Made by a program: the position numbers and the translations under genes. From HGM20899 sp964615195 (GTDB lineage Bacteria > Pseudomonadota > Gammaproteobacteria > Enterobacterales > Succinivibrionaceae), in contig CAZTNG010000021.1 of NCBI GenBank assembly GCA_964615195.1, positions 1-26,226 of the forward strand: a stretch of 26,226 nucleotides of DNA, given 5' to 3'. Shown here piece after piece: positions 7,682 to 15,254 of this stretch. Within the stretch, counting starts at the first letter, position 1; each line of letters opens with the position of its first letter. The notes under the pieces are model-generated. The model saw only the letters and a list, made by a program, of their open reading frames with translations. It was not told the origin of the DNA and did no database searches.

Positions 7682-8911
7682 TTAAAGTAAAATTCTAGAC
7701 TTTAATGTACCTTCAATCTGCTTAATTGCATGAAGAATATCTGTTGCATCATCAGTATGTACATCCATAACTACATAACCAATTTCAGGTGTAGTTTGGA
7801 GATATTGAGCCGCAACATTGACATTGAAGTCAGCAAATACTTTATTAATCTTATTAATAACGCCAGGAATATTCTGATGAACATGCAACAAGCGACTAAC
7901 GTTACCTTGAACAGGAAGAGATACTTCAGGGAAATTAACAGCTGTTAAAGTTGAACCATTATCTGAATATAAAGCGAGCTTAGTTGCTACTTCAATACCA
8001 ATATTCTTTTGCGCTTCAAGAGTTGATGCACCAATATGAGGTGTTAAAATAACATTTTCAAACTTCTGCAATGGACAAGTGAATGGATCACCATTCTTTG
8101 CAGGTTCAGTTGGGTAAACGTCACAAGCCGCACCTGCTACCTTACCACTTTCTAAAGCTGCAGCTAAAGCATCAATATCAACTACAGTACCACGTGACGC
8201 ATTTAAGAAAATAACACCATCTTTCATCATAGAAATAGTTTTAGCGTTAATCATATTCTTAGTATCTGCAGTTTCTGGTACATGCATAGTAATAATGTCA
8301 GCATGAGCAAACAATTCTTCCATTGTTTCAACCTGTTGAGCATTACCTAAAGCAAGCTTGTTTTCAACATCATAGAACTCAACGTGCAAACCTAAAGCTT
8401 CAGCAATAATACCAACCTGAGTACCAATATGGCCATAGCCTACGATACCAAGAGTTTTACCACGAGCTTCAAAACAACCCTTTGCATTCTTATCCCAACC
8501 ACCACTATGCAATAATGCATTCTTAGCTGGAACAGTACGAATTAACTGTAAGTATTCACCAGTTACTAATTCAGCAACTGAACGAGTATTAGAATATGGA
8601 GCGTTAAATACAGGAATACCACGATTACGAGCAGCAACCAAATCTACCTGATTAGTACCAATACAGAAACAACCAATTGCGCAAAGCTTATGAGCATGAG
8701 ATAAAACTTCTTCAGTTAAATGAGTTCGTGAACGAATGCCAATGAAATGTACATCCTTAATCTTTTCAATGAGCTCATCATGATCTAAAGCTTTTTTAAG
8801 ATACTCAACGTTGGTGTAGCCTGCTTTGGTAAAGCAATCAACTGCACTTGGATCAACGCCCTCTAATAATAAAATTTTGATTTTGTCTTTATTTAGAGAA
8901 TAACGAACCAT
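7682..8911 (-). CDS. serA: D-3-phosphoglycerate dehydrogenase SerA
   Basis: A 409-residue NAD-dependent enzyme that oxidises 3-phosphoglycerate to 3-phosphohydroxypyruvate, the first step of serine synthesis. It aligns almost without gaps with E. coli SerA (410 residues). RSRTHLTEEVL and the GCFCIGTNQVDL substrate segment come first, then the nucleotide-binding GYGHIG at 158-163. The catalytic triad R240, E269 and H292 sits at the same numbers as in E. coli. A C-terminal ACT domain (about 339-409, with HVHQNIPGVINKIN) forms the serine feedback site, so allosteric inhibition by serine is likely retained. AGGAGA seven bases before the ATG is the ribosome binding site. Upstream is aroG on the same strand, but a strong terminator sits between them only about 21 bp before the serA start. 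Confidence 0.98.
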   Translation of the reverse strand: MVRYSLNKDKIKILLLEGVDPSAVDCFTKAGYTNVEYLKKALDHDELIEKIKDVHFIGIRSRTHLTEEVLSHAHKLCAIGCFCIGTNQVDLVAARNRGIPVFNAPYSNTRSVAELVTGEYLQLIRTVPAKNALLHSGGWDKNAKGCFEARGKTLGIVGYGHIGTQVGIIAEALGLHVEFYDVENKLALGNAQQVETMEELFAHADIITMHVPETADTKNMINAKTISMMKDGVIFLNASRGTVVDIDALAAALESGKVAGAACDVYPTEPAKNGDPFTCPLQKFENVILTPHIGASTLEAQKNIGIEVATKLALYSDNGSTLTAVNFPEVSLPVQGNVSRLLHVHQNIPGVINKINKVFADFNVNVAAQYLQTTPEIGYVVMDVHTDDATDILHAIKQIEGTLKSRILL

Positions 8912-8931
8912 TCTAAAATCTCCTAATCCGT

Positions 8932-8956
8932 TAAAAAAATGGGGGCTTACGCCCCC
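8932..8956 (-). terminator. Strong intrinsic terminator between aroG and serA
   Basis: On the minus strand GGGGGC-GTAA-GCCCCC is a perfect 6-bp G/C stem with a tetraloop, followed by ATTTTTTTAAC. It lies 11 bp after the aroG stop, and only about 21 bp, including the ribosome binding site, separate its T-run from the serA ATG. It therefore ends aroG transcription and may also act as an attenuator for serA. Confidence 0.93.
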
Positions 8957-8966
8957 TATATACTAA

Positions 8967-10034
8967 TTACTTGGCGTTACGACGTGCCTTTACAGCATCT
9001 GAGAGCTGCGAAAGTAGCGTTTCAGTATCATCCCAACCGATACATGCATCAGTGATACTCTGCCCGTATGTTAAATCCTGTGAGCAACCTTCACGGAGAT
9101 CTTGACGGCCTTCAACTAAATGGCTTTCAATCATTACTCCAAAAATTGCATCCGAACCAGCTGCAAGCTGATTAGAGATATCAGTACCAACTTCCATCTG
9201 CTTCTTAAATTGCTTACTGCTATTTGCATGGCTAAAATCTACCATAACCTTAGGCTGTAAACCAGCTTTCGCTAAAGCTGCTGCTGCAGATTCAACATGT
9301 TCCTTACTATAATTAGGACCATGGTTACCACCACGAAGAATAATATGAGCATCTTCGTTACCTAAAGTCTTAACTATTGCACTGTGACCAAACTTAGTTA
9401 CTGAAAGGAAAGTATGTTGAGCATGCGCTGACTGTAAAGCATCAATTGCAATCTTAACAGTACCATCTGTACCATTCTTAAATCCAACAGGAGCTGAAGT
9501 TCCAGAAGCCAATTCTCTATGTACTTGTGATTCAGTAGTTCTTGCACCAATTGCGACCCAAGAAACAAATTCATCAAGATACTGAGGTGTTAATACATCT
9601 AAGTATTCAGTAGCAACAGGCATACCCATTTCATTGATCTTCAACAAAAGTTCACGACCAATTTTTAAACCAGCATTGATGTCAAAAGAATTATCCATAT
9701 ACGGATCATTAATTAATCCTTTCCAACCTACTGTTGTACGAGGCTTTTCGAAGTAAACTCGCATAACAATTTCAAGAGTATCAGCATACTTCACGCGAAG
9801 CTTATTTAAGCGTTCAGCGTATTCCATTGCTGATTTAACATCATGAATAGAACATGGTCCAGTAATTACAACCAAACGGTCATCCTTACTAAATAAAATG
9901 TCATGAATTGCTTCACGACCCTTAATTACAGTGTCAGCGGCTATATCAGAGCAAGGGAACTTTTCAGCCAATGCAACAGGTGGTAATAAAGGGATAATTT
10001 CTTTAATCCTTGTGTCGAAAATCTTTGCAGTCAT
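8967..10034 (-). CDS. aroG: 3-deoxy-7-phosphoheptulonate (DAHP) synthase, AroG type
   Basis: A 355-residue type I DAHP synthase that condenses phosphoenolpyruvate with erythrose 4-phosphate to open the shikimate pathway to Phe, Tyr and Trp. RIKEI..LLPPVAL..KFP at the N-terminus matches E. coli AroG rather than AroF. The catalytic signatures GPCSIHD, MRVYFEKPRTTVGWKGLIND, GARTTESQVHRELASG, GFKNGTDGT and DFSHANSSKQ are intact, as is the end SITDACIGW. The N-terminal segment and the conserved Pro in GMPVATEYLD correspond to the Phe-feedback pocket of AroG, so Phe inhibition is likely but not proven. The ATG has no good Shine-Dalgarno; instead it overlaps the stop of a short aromatic-rich ORF (ATGA), suggesting translational coupling. 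A strong terminator follows the stop. Confidence 0.96.
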   Translation of the reverse strand: MTAKIFDTRIKEIIPLLPPVALAEKFPCSDIAADTVIKGREAIHDILFSKDDRLVVITGPCSIHDVKSAMEYAERLNKLRVKYADTLEIVMRVYFEKPRTTVGWKGLINDPYMDNSFDINAGLKIGRELLLKINEMGMPVATEYLDVLTPQYLDEFVSWVAIGARTTESQVHRELASGTSAPVGFKNGTDGTVKIAIDALQSAHAQHTFLSVTKFGHSAIVKTLGNEDAHIILRGGNHGPNYSKEHVESAAAALAKAGLQPKVMVDFSHANSSKQFKKQMEVGTDISNQLAAGSDAIFGVMIESHLVEGRQDLREGCSQDLTYGQSITDACIGWDDTETLLSQLSDAVKARRNAK

Positions 10035-10096
10035 TTAAAATCTATATAATAAAGTTCGGTGTTACCCGAATACGTGAGCCAAACCATCATAATCAT
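10031..10096 (-). CDS. Possible leader peptide ORF overlapping the aroG start
   Basis: From the ATG at 10096 a 21-codon frame runs to a TGA that shares four bases (ATGA) with the aroG start. It encodes five aromatic residues: Trp6, Tyr9, Tyr16, Tyr17 and Phe20, all three aroG end-product amino acids. TTCGG-GTAACA-CCGAA, a small hairpin, lies within it just before the Tyr-Tyr codons. No strong ribosome binding site is visible before its ATG, nor before the in-frame ATGs at 10090 and 10087, which is the main weakness. It could be a coupling or attenuation leader, or chance. Confidence 0.35.
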   Translation of the reverse strand: MIMMVWLTYSGNTELYYIDFK

Positions 10097-10135
10097 AAAT
10101 AAACAATAACAAGATGGAGATCAGTTAGTTTTATC

Positions 10136-10164
10136 ATTTTAAAGGCGAGATAACTATTAGTCAA
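10136..10164 (-). promoter_or_regulatory. Probable sigma-70 promoter of aroG
   Basis: On the minus strand TTGACT (10159-10164) and TAAAAT (10136-10141) are separated by exactly 17 bp. Transcription would start near 10129 and give a leader of about 95 nt that includes the short aromatic-rich ORF. Confidence 0.7.
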
Positions 10165-10453
10165 ATTTAAAACCCTTAATAACTAAGATTTTTTACATAA
10201 AGAAATATATTTCACTTAAGTATATAGAATAAAAATTTATATAAATAACCAAAATAGTACAAATATAACTGATAATTCTTCAATTTTTAGCAAAAAACAT
10301 TAATTTTTAGGTAAAAAACTCGAAATTATCAATAAAATTGTTTTTAGATCAAAACCATTACTGTTTAGGAAAAAATATTGAACATTACAAAAAAATTAAG
10401 ATGTTTGAAAGCAATTTTATCCAAATGAAAAATTTTGCACACAAAATAAAAAA
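10165..10453. other. AT-rich intergenic stretch with a repeated TTTAG motif
   Basis: No gene is seen. TTTAG followed two or three bases later by an A-run occurs four times, with the TTTAG ending at 10290, 10310, 10347 and 10368 (steps of 20, 37 and 21 bp). The copies are TTTTTAGCAAAAAAC, TTTTTAGGTAAAAAAC, TTTTTAGATCAAAAC and TGTTTAGGAAAAAAT. They lie 120-230 bp upstream of the aroG promoter. A multi-site regulator or curved DNA is possible; low complexity is the null explanation. Confidence 0.3.
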
Positions 10454-10502
10454 ACTCCTTTCGGAGTCTTTATTTTGCGTGAGATTAAACAACCTCACGC
10501 AA
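10443..10502 (-). terminator. Double-hairpin intrinsic terminator of aspC
   Basis: On the aspC strand the first stem TTGCGTGAG/CTCACGCAA (10475-10502, perfect 9 bp) is followed by a second, ACTCC-GAAA-GGAGT (10454-10467), and then TTTTTTATTTT. The second hairpin with its T-run is a classical terminator; the first may protect or reinforce it. Confidence 0.9.
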
Positions 10503-10528
10503 TAACACAATCTATTTATACAGACTTA

Positions 10529-11722
10529 TTAAAGAACTTTAGCTAATGCAGCACAAAGTGGATCAATATTGCTTGTAGTAATACCAGCAACGCTAATACG
10601 ACCACTACCAACAATATAAATACCAAATTCTTGCTTTAATCTAGCAACCTGATCCTTGTCAAGTCCTGAGAATGAGAACATACCATACTGCTTAGAAATA
10701 AAACTAAAATCAGTTTTAACACCAAGCTTTGAAAGTTTTGATACAAATAGTTCACGCATAGTCTTAATACGATCACGCATATCTTTAACTTCTTGTTCCC
10801 ACATAGCACGTAATTCAGGATTAGAGAGAACAGTAGTAACAATTAAAGCACCATGAGCTGGTGGATTAGAGAAGTTAGCACGTACAGCAATCTTCATCTG
10901 AGAGAATACGCGATCTGCAGTTTCCTTGTCAGCTGATACTATTGTTAATGCACCAATACGTTCATTGTATAAACCAAAATTCTTAGAGAAAGAATTTGCA
11001 ATGAGAACTTCATGGTTATACTTTAAGAAAGTACGTACACCAAAAGCATCTTCTTCTATACCATTACCAAAACCTTGATAAGCAAAATCAAAGAAAGGTA
11101 AAAGCTTTAATTCCGCACAAAGCTTAGCTAATTCTTCCCACTGAGCTGGTGTTGGATCAATACCAGTTGGGTTATGACAACATGCATGAAGGAGCACAGC
11201 ATCACCTGCATTAGCAGATTTTAATGAAGCCTTCATACCTTCGAAATCTAAACCATGAGTAGCTTTATCGTAGTAACAATATTTTGCAGTTTCAATACCT
11301 GCTTTACCAAATACTTGGAAATGGTTAGCCCAAGTTGGATCAGAAATCCAAACTTTAGCAGTAACATTCTGTTGTTTTAAGAAATCAGCACCAATTCTTA
11401 GTGCACCTGTACCACCAGGAGCCTGGCATGTACGAGCGCGATCATTAGCAATAATTTCAGAATCCTTACCTAAAACTAACTCACGAACTAAACAACCGTA
11501 TTCTGGTGTACCAACGATTGGTAAATAGCTCTTAGTTGTTTCATTCTTAAAAATAATTTCTTCAGCCTTTTTAACGCAGTTAAGAACTGGAGTCTTACCT
11601 TCGTTAGTTTTATAAATACCAACGCCGAGATTAATCTTATCGGCACGAGTATCATTCTTAAATTCATCAGTTAATCCTAAAATAGGATCTGCAGGAGCTG
11701 CAACAATCTTTTCAAAAAACAT
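10529..11722 (-). CDS. aspC: Aspartate aminotransferase AspC
   Basis: A 397-residue pyridoxal-phosphate enzyme that interconverts aspartate and 2-oxoglutarate with oxaloacetate and glutamate; such enzymes also accept aromatic amino acids. It matches E. coli AspC (396 residues) end to end, from AAPADPILGL to the last residues. APGGTGALR binds the cofactor phosphate, HNPTGIDPT contains the cofactor Asn (N184), and FDFAYQGF carries D212 and Y215. SFSKNFGLYNER contains the Schiff-base lysine K247, and GSGRISVAG the carboxylate-binding Arg. It could in principle be TyrB, but the segment identities favour AspC. It lies downstream of lpxM on the same strand but behind a terminator, and ends in a double hairpin, so it is probably transcribed alone. 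Confidence 0.95.
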   Translation of the reverse strand: MFFEKIVAAPADPILGLTDEFKNDTRADKINLGVGIYKTNEGKTPVLNCVKKAEEIIFKNETTKSYLPIVGTPEYGCLVRELVLGKDSEIIANDRARTCQAPGGTGALRIGADFLKQQNVTAKVWISDPTWANHFQVFGKAGIETAKYCYYDKATHGLDFEGMKASLKSANAGDAVLLHACCHNPTGIDPTPAQWEELAKLCAELKLLPFFDFAYQGFGNGIEEDAFGVRTFLKYNHEVLIANSFSKNFGLYNERIGALTIVSADKETADRVFSQMKIAVRANFSNPPAHGALIVTTVLSNPELRAMWEQEVKDMRDRIKTMRELFVSKLSKLGVKTDFSFISKQYGMFSFSGLDKDQVARLKQEFGIYIVGSGRISVAGITTSNIDPLCAALAKVL

Positions 11723-11807
11723 GTTCTTACCTAATACCTGTGGTTGGACCAGTTTCCATATACGGTGCAGAGAAAAACTTTATCGTAGGAAATCGTCAAA
11801 AACTGGA

Positions 11808-11824
11808 TGTTAGACCATCTAACA
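11808..11824. promoter_or_regulatory. Palindrome TGTTAG-N5-CTAACA upstream of aspC
   Basis: TGTTAG (11808-11813) and CTAACA (11819-11824) are perfect half-sites around ACCAT. The half-sites are identical to those of the feoA operator-like palindrome, but the spacing is 5 rather than 6 bp. It lies 86-102 bp before the aspC ATG, next to a TTGACG that could be a -35. Operator function is inferred. Confidence 0.35.
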
Positions 11825-11856
11825 AAAAATCCGCCCGTAATTATATCTTACGAGCG
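11824..11856 (-). terminator. Intrinsic terminator after lpxM
   Basis: On the minus strand CGCTCGTAA (11848-11856) pairs with TTACGGGCG (11832-11840) over nine positions including one G-U pair, with a 7-nt loop, followed by GATTTTTTG. It lies about 57 bp after the lpxM stop. Confidence 0.8.
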
Positions 11857-11912
11857 TTATTATCTCAATATAAATAAGTAACTAGCCTACAAATAAACAA
11901 GTATTACATTGT

Positions 11913-12851
11913 CTAATAGGATCCGGGATCTCCTTCCTTTTCAGTGGTTTTGTATATCTTTAAAAACCACATGTATTGTTCCTCTCGCCCTAAAATAAGT
12001 TTTTCAATAGATTGATTCATTGTTAATACATCGTTTTCAATATTGCCTGTTGGATAATTCTTAAAATATTCATCAAAAACCAACTCATATTTATGATACT
12101 TTTCATTGTAACAACTAAACATAGGAAGAATTACTGCATTACTTAGTTTTGCTAACTTAGGAATTGTTATTAATGATGATTTCATTTTTCCAAAAAAAGG
12201 AACAAAAACTGAACTCTCACGACCTAAATCTTGATCAGGCAAAAAAAATGAATGATATCCGTCTTTCAAAGCCTTGAAAATCGTTCTAATTCCAGAATCC
12301 CTTTCATATATCTTTCCACCAAATTTCATACGCATAGAATTCATAAACCAATCATATACAATATTTTTAGAAGTATGCATCATTGTACACATTGGAATTC
12401 CAGACGATGATAAATATAAACCACAATGATCAATTGCCCAAGCATGAGGGGCCATAAAAACTATTGGACGACCTTGCTGTAAAGCTTCATCTAAATACTC
12501 TTTACCTGTAACCATAAGTGTTTTATTGATATATTTTTTGCTTCTAAAAAGAGGTTCTCCATAGCCCAAAATAACCTTTAAGCCTACACGGATAAAATCA
12601 TAATATAACTTTTCATTATCCTTATCAGAATAATGAGGGAAAGCATATTTAAAATTCATAAAGCAAAATCTTTTAAATTTTATATTAATCTTTGCTAAAG
12701 GAAAACTTATTACATCAGCTATAAAGTCTCTAATTACGACAGGGATAAAAGCTAATAAACCTAGAAATAAAATGCCTAGCCATGAAAACCAATATTTAGG
12801 CAAAAAATAAACCGCCTTAAACCTAATATCAAATTTCTTGTCTTTATGCAT
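11913..12851 (-). CDS. lpxM: Lipid A biosynthesis acyltransferase LpxM (MsbB)
   Basis: A 312-residue inner-membrane enzyme that transfers the last secondary acyl chain (myristate in E. coli) from acyl carrier protein to Kdo2-lipid A. A hydrophobic anchor lies at about residues 22-50. The catalytic HX4D motif is H136-AWAI-D141. LPDQDLGRESSVFVPFFG matches the LpxM form of the conserved second motif (LPDQD). The C-terminus EEQYMWFLKIYKTTEKEGDPGSY-like ending parallels the E. coli LpxM tail (EQYTW.LKLLKT). This favours LpxM over LpxL, though late acyltransferases can be exchanged in function. The length is close to E. coli LpxM (323). The ATG at 12851 has only a weak GTGGTG-type ribosome binding site. 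Confidence 0.9.
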   Translation of the reverse strand: MHKDKKFDIRFKAVYFLPKYWFSWLGILFLGLLAFIPVVIRDFIADVISFPLAKINIKFKRFCFMNFKYAFPHYSDKDNEKLYYDFIRVGLKVILGYGEPLFRSKKYINKTLMVTGKEYLDEALQQGRPIVFMAPHAWAIDHCGLYLSSSGIPMCTMMHTSKNIVYDWFMNSMRMKFGGKIYERDSGIRTIFKALKDGYHSFFLPDQDLGRESSVFVPFFGKMKSSLITIPKLAKLSNAVILPMFSCYNEKYHKYELVFDEYFKNYPTGNIENDVLTMNQSIEKLILGREEQYMWFLKIYKTTEKEGDPGSY

Positions 12852-13269
12852 ACTTAAACACCACTAACATATAATTAATAAAAAAACAAAAAATAATAAC
12901 CTTAAAACATTAAAAACAACAGAAGTTTTATGTTATAGATAATACAAAACTAGCATCATCTTGGGTTACCTAATAAAATTATGTATTCTAACATAATAAT
13001 CATAGCGAGAAACAATTACATAAAGAATATGCATCTATTAGTAGTGTTCTTCTCTGCTAAATTGGGTAATAATGAAAATTTTAAAACTTAATTAACAATT
13101 TACACCTAAGATTCTAACTAAAAGATTTAAATAAAACTTTTATAGTGTTAGCATTAGCCTAATCAGTACGATAATTAAATTTTGCTAACTAAGCTAAAAA
13201 TGAAAAAAATATTTTTAAGCAAGAAATTATTCAATATACACCACATTACAATATTCACGGGATAAATTT
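12852..13269. other. Divergent intergenic region between lpxM and the unknown gene at 13270
   Basis: This AT-rich region must carry the promoters of both divergent genes. I see no coding sequence. The only distinctive element is a cluster of GTTAGC/GCTAAC half-sites at 13146-13189. No convincing -35/-10 pair could be fixed for either gene. Confidence 0.5.
13146..13189. promoter_or_regulatory. GTTAGC half-sites upstream of the gene at 13270
   Basis: TGTTAGCATTA (13146-13156) is identical over 11 bases to the left part of the best feoA palindrome and continues GCCTAA, giving TTAG-N7-CTAA. A second half-site, TGCTAAC, lies in opposite orientation at 13183-13189. They sit 80-125 bp before the ATG at 13270. 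Binding by the fused DtxR-family regulator is a guess from similarity. Confidence 0.3.
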
Positions 13270-13695
13270 ATGTTTTCTACAATTGAACAGAATAAGGACT
13301 ATAACAATACAAGTGCAAATCGCGAAAGTTATTTACAATCGTTTAATAAAATAACTTTTGTTGATGAATATACCATTATTATTGATCAAAAATACATGAT
13401 AAAAAAGACAGGTTCCTATCCCGCAATAATGTATTCTATTAGCAATATGAATGATTATTGGAAATCTGATATTAGTTTTAATCTCAACTTTGATAGAGCA
13501 GATCTTGAAAAAGTCCGCGATAATCCCAAATACCAAGTTCGCTTTATTGAGTTTTCTCTATGGGGACAAGCACATTTTCTAGGAAAGCTGTCTATAAAAT
13601 TTGGGTATGAAGATCAAAGCCATGCAGGTTCTGAACATCTTGCTGAATTTTTTAATTGCAAAATAATAAGTAAAAATATTGAAATTTCAAATTAG
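13270..13695 (+). CDS. Unknown cytoplasmic protein
   Basis: A 141-residue protein I do not recognise. It has no signal peptide or membrane segment and no cysteine-rich or nucleotide-binding motif. After a polar N-terminal tail (about 1-25) it shows alternating hydrophobic, strand-like segments: KITFVDEYTIIIDQKYMIKK, DISFNLNFD, YQVRFIEFSLWGQAHFLG and LSIKFGYED. This suggests a small all-beta fold. GGGA seven bases before the ATG supports the start. It stands alone between intergenic regions of over 400 bp, with a hairpin after the stop. Half-sites resembling those before feoA lie upstream, so metal-linked regulation is possible but unproven. Confidence 0.7.
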   Translation: MFSTIEQNKDYNNTSANRESYLQSFNKITFVDEYTIIIDQKYMIKKTGSYPAIMYSISNMNDYWKSDISFNLNFDRADLEKVRDNPKYQVRFIEFSLWGQAHFLGKLSIKFGYEDQSHAGSEHLAEFFNCKIISKNIEISN

Positions 13696-13728
13696 GTAAC
13701 TTTTAAAACAATTCAAAAATAGCTTTCC

Positions 13729-13766
13729 AATATTGCACCACATAAATTATCAGATGGTGCATTATT
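13729..13766 (+). terminator. Hairpin terminator after the gene at 13270
   Basis: AATATTGCACCA (13729-13740) pairs with TGGTGCATTATT (13755-13766) at 11 of 12 positions, with a 14-nt loop, followed by the T-rich TAGCTTATTTAA. It lies 34 bp after the stop. Confidence 0.55.
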
Positions 13767-14233
13767 TAGCTTATTTAATTCACTAAATAGTACCTCTATT
13801 ACACCATAATTTTCTAACGATAAAATTTAAAACTATTTTATTAAGGATTTTTATATCTCTTACTTTTTCAATTTAGTTTCATCTCACACCATATTTTCAT
13901 TAACCCACCTTCGATTAATAGCATTTGTTAAATATTTACCAATTATTCCAATTAAAGGCTTTCCTTATAAAAATACCATATAGGCTTTTAAAAAAATTCC
14001 ATTTTAGTGTGGTATGTACAACACTTTCAAATTAGCAAGAAATAATATTAACCATATACTAGTTTTCGACTCACAAACCAATCCTCAATTTAATCTATTA
14101 ATTTAAACATGTTAAAAAACATGTAACAAATTACATAATTATTCGTTATATTATTAAGTCATCGCAAAAAATATTGGTCATGGTTCAAATATTTCTAGTA
14201 TTCGTCATGTACTAACTTAGTTTAGGTGATATT
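13767..14233. other. AT-rich intergenic region with a short palindrome
   Basis: No gene is seen. ACATGTT-AAAA-AACATGT (14107-14124) is a perfect 7-bp inverted repeat 150 bp before the next gene and could be an operator. I found no flagellar sigma-28-type promoter (TAAA-N15-GCCGATAA). Confidence 0.4.
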
Positions 14234-14263
14234 ATGACAATGAAGGTTAGTCTTTTTATCTAG
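14234..14263 (+). CDS. Possible 9-codon leader ORF before the YjfB-family gene
   Basis: ATG (14234) to TAG (14261-14263) encodes MTMKVSLFI. It has its own ribosome binding site, AGGTG, five bases before the ATG. It ends 12 bp before the next start, and its stop adjoins that gene's AGGAGG site, a coupling-like arrangement. At this length chance is a serious alternative. Confidence 0.3.
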   Translation: MTMKVSLFI

Positions 14264-14275
14264 TAGGAGGTTAAA

Positions 14276-14479
14276 ATGGATGCCTCAGCAATTAGCAGTG
14301 ACAACTATGGCATGGAGTCCATGCAGGTTGCAGTGATGAAAAAAGCTCAAAATCAAAATGCCGAAATGGCAGTTGAGTTGATTCAAGACGCAGCACAAAA
14401 TAATCAAGAAATTAATGCAAATGCACCTAGCGCAAACCCTGGAGAACGCGTTGGCCAGCACATTAATATCTCTGCTTAA
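14276..14479 (+). CDS. YjfB-family small putative motility protein
   Basis: A 67-residue protein. It begins MDASAIS and has a central amphipathic helix with VAVMKKAQNQNAEMAVELI, and a C-terminus PGERVGQHINISA. This matches the YjfB_motility family pattern: MDI...VAVLKKAMD...near the start and a closing GQ.IDI. The molecular role of that family is not established; the motility link comes from its genomic association with flagellar genes in other bacteria. No flagellar genes are in this window. A strong AGGAGG seven bases before the ATG and a strong terminator after the stop suggest an abundantly expressed single-gene transcript, possibly with a 9-codon leader. Confidence 0.75.
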   Translation: MDASAISSDNYGMESMQVAVMKKAQNQNAEMAVELIQDAAQNNQEINANAPSANPGERVGQHINISA

Positions 14480-14500
14480 GTTCATAACTTAGGATCTTTT

Positions 14501-14539
14501 GAAACCAGAGTATTAGAATTAGTACTCTGGTTTCTTTAT
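14501..14539 (+). terminator. Intrinsic terminator of the YjfB-family gene
   Basis: GAAACCAGAGTA (14501-14512) and TACTCTGGTTTC (14523-14534) form a perfect 12-bp stem with a 10-nt loop, followed by TTTATT. Confidence 0.88.
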
Positions 14540-14741
14540 TCATGTAAAATAAATTTACAATGATACTAAATATGATTTAGCATAATCATATAATACGTAA
14601 AAACCATTTCACTTTATTGCATCATGTACAAGAATAGACTAAACTCAATCTCATATTTTATAAATATGCTTAATTAAGTTGATGGATAAGCATTGTCGTT
14701 AAGTTGTTAAGCTAAATGTATATGATTATGGATAAAACAAT

Positions 14742-15209
14742 ATGACTCCTGCAACAAGATTCTTAGATACTCAAAAGATAGCTTATAAAATTTATCAATA
14801 TGAATGTAAGGCTCAACACGACTTTGGTCATATAGCCGCATCAGAACTTAATCGTCCTCAAGAAGAAGTTTTTAAAACTTTATTAATTCACTATGATAAA
14901 ACTTATGTTACGGCAGTAATACCTGTTAATTGCAACCTTAATTTAAAAAGTGCAGCAAAGTTAGCTGGTTTAAAAAACGCTGAAATGGTTAAACCTCAAG
15001 ATGCTGAACGTTTAACAGGTTATGTTTGTGGTGGAATTAGTCCTTTTGGGCAAAAAAAGAGAACTATTACTATCGTTTCAGATACAGCTTTAAATCTTAC
15101 TGAAATGCTTGTAAGTGGTGGAAGACGAGGCTTGTCAGTTGGTTTAACACCAAATGACCTAATCAAAAGTCTAGGTGCAAAAACAGGTGCAATTACAGAA
15201 CCTAACTAA
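14742..15209 (+). CDS. ybaK: Cys-tRNA(Pro)/Cys-tRNA(Cys) deacylase YbaK (EbsC family)
   Basis: A 155-residue cytoplasmic editing enzyme that removes cysteine from tRNA(Pro) after mischarging by prolyl-tRNA synthetase. It begins MTPATRFLDTQKI like E. coli YbaK (159 residues). It carries the key lysine K45 in VFKTLLI (K46 in E. coli), then GYVCGGISPFGQKKR and VSGGRRGLSVGL, the substrate-pocket segments of this family. The separated ATG at 14742 follows GGATAAAACAAT, a modest ribosome binding site. It is convergent with the DtxR-family regulator, 64 bp apart. Confidence 0.94.
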   Translation: MTPATRFLDTQKIAYKIYQYECKAQHDFGHIAASELNRPQEEVFKTLLIHYDKTYVTAVIPVNCNLNLKSAAKLAGLKNAEMVKPQDAERLTGYVCGGISPFGQKKRTITIVSDTALNLTEMLVSGGRRGLSVGLTPNDLIKSLGAKTGAITEPN

Positions 15210-15254
15210 AATACTTACACCTGCTGTTTTATAAATTATAAAGATTATATTTAA

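Noticed and set aside
10035..10200. TyrR box (TGTAAA-N6-TTTACA) near the aroG promoter
   Set aside because: I looked for it on both strands and found no acceptable match.
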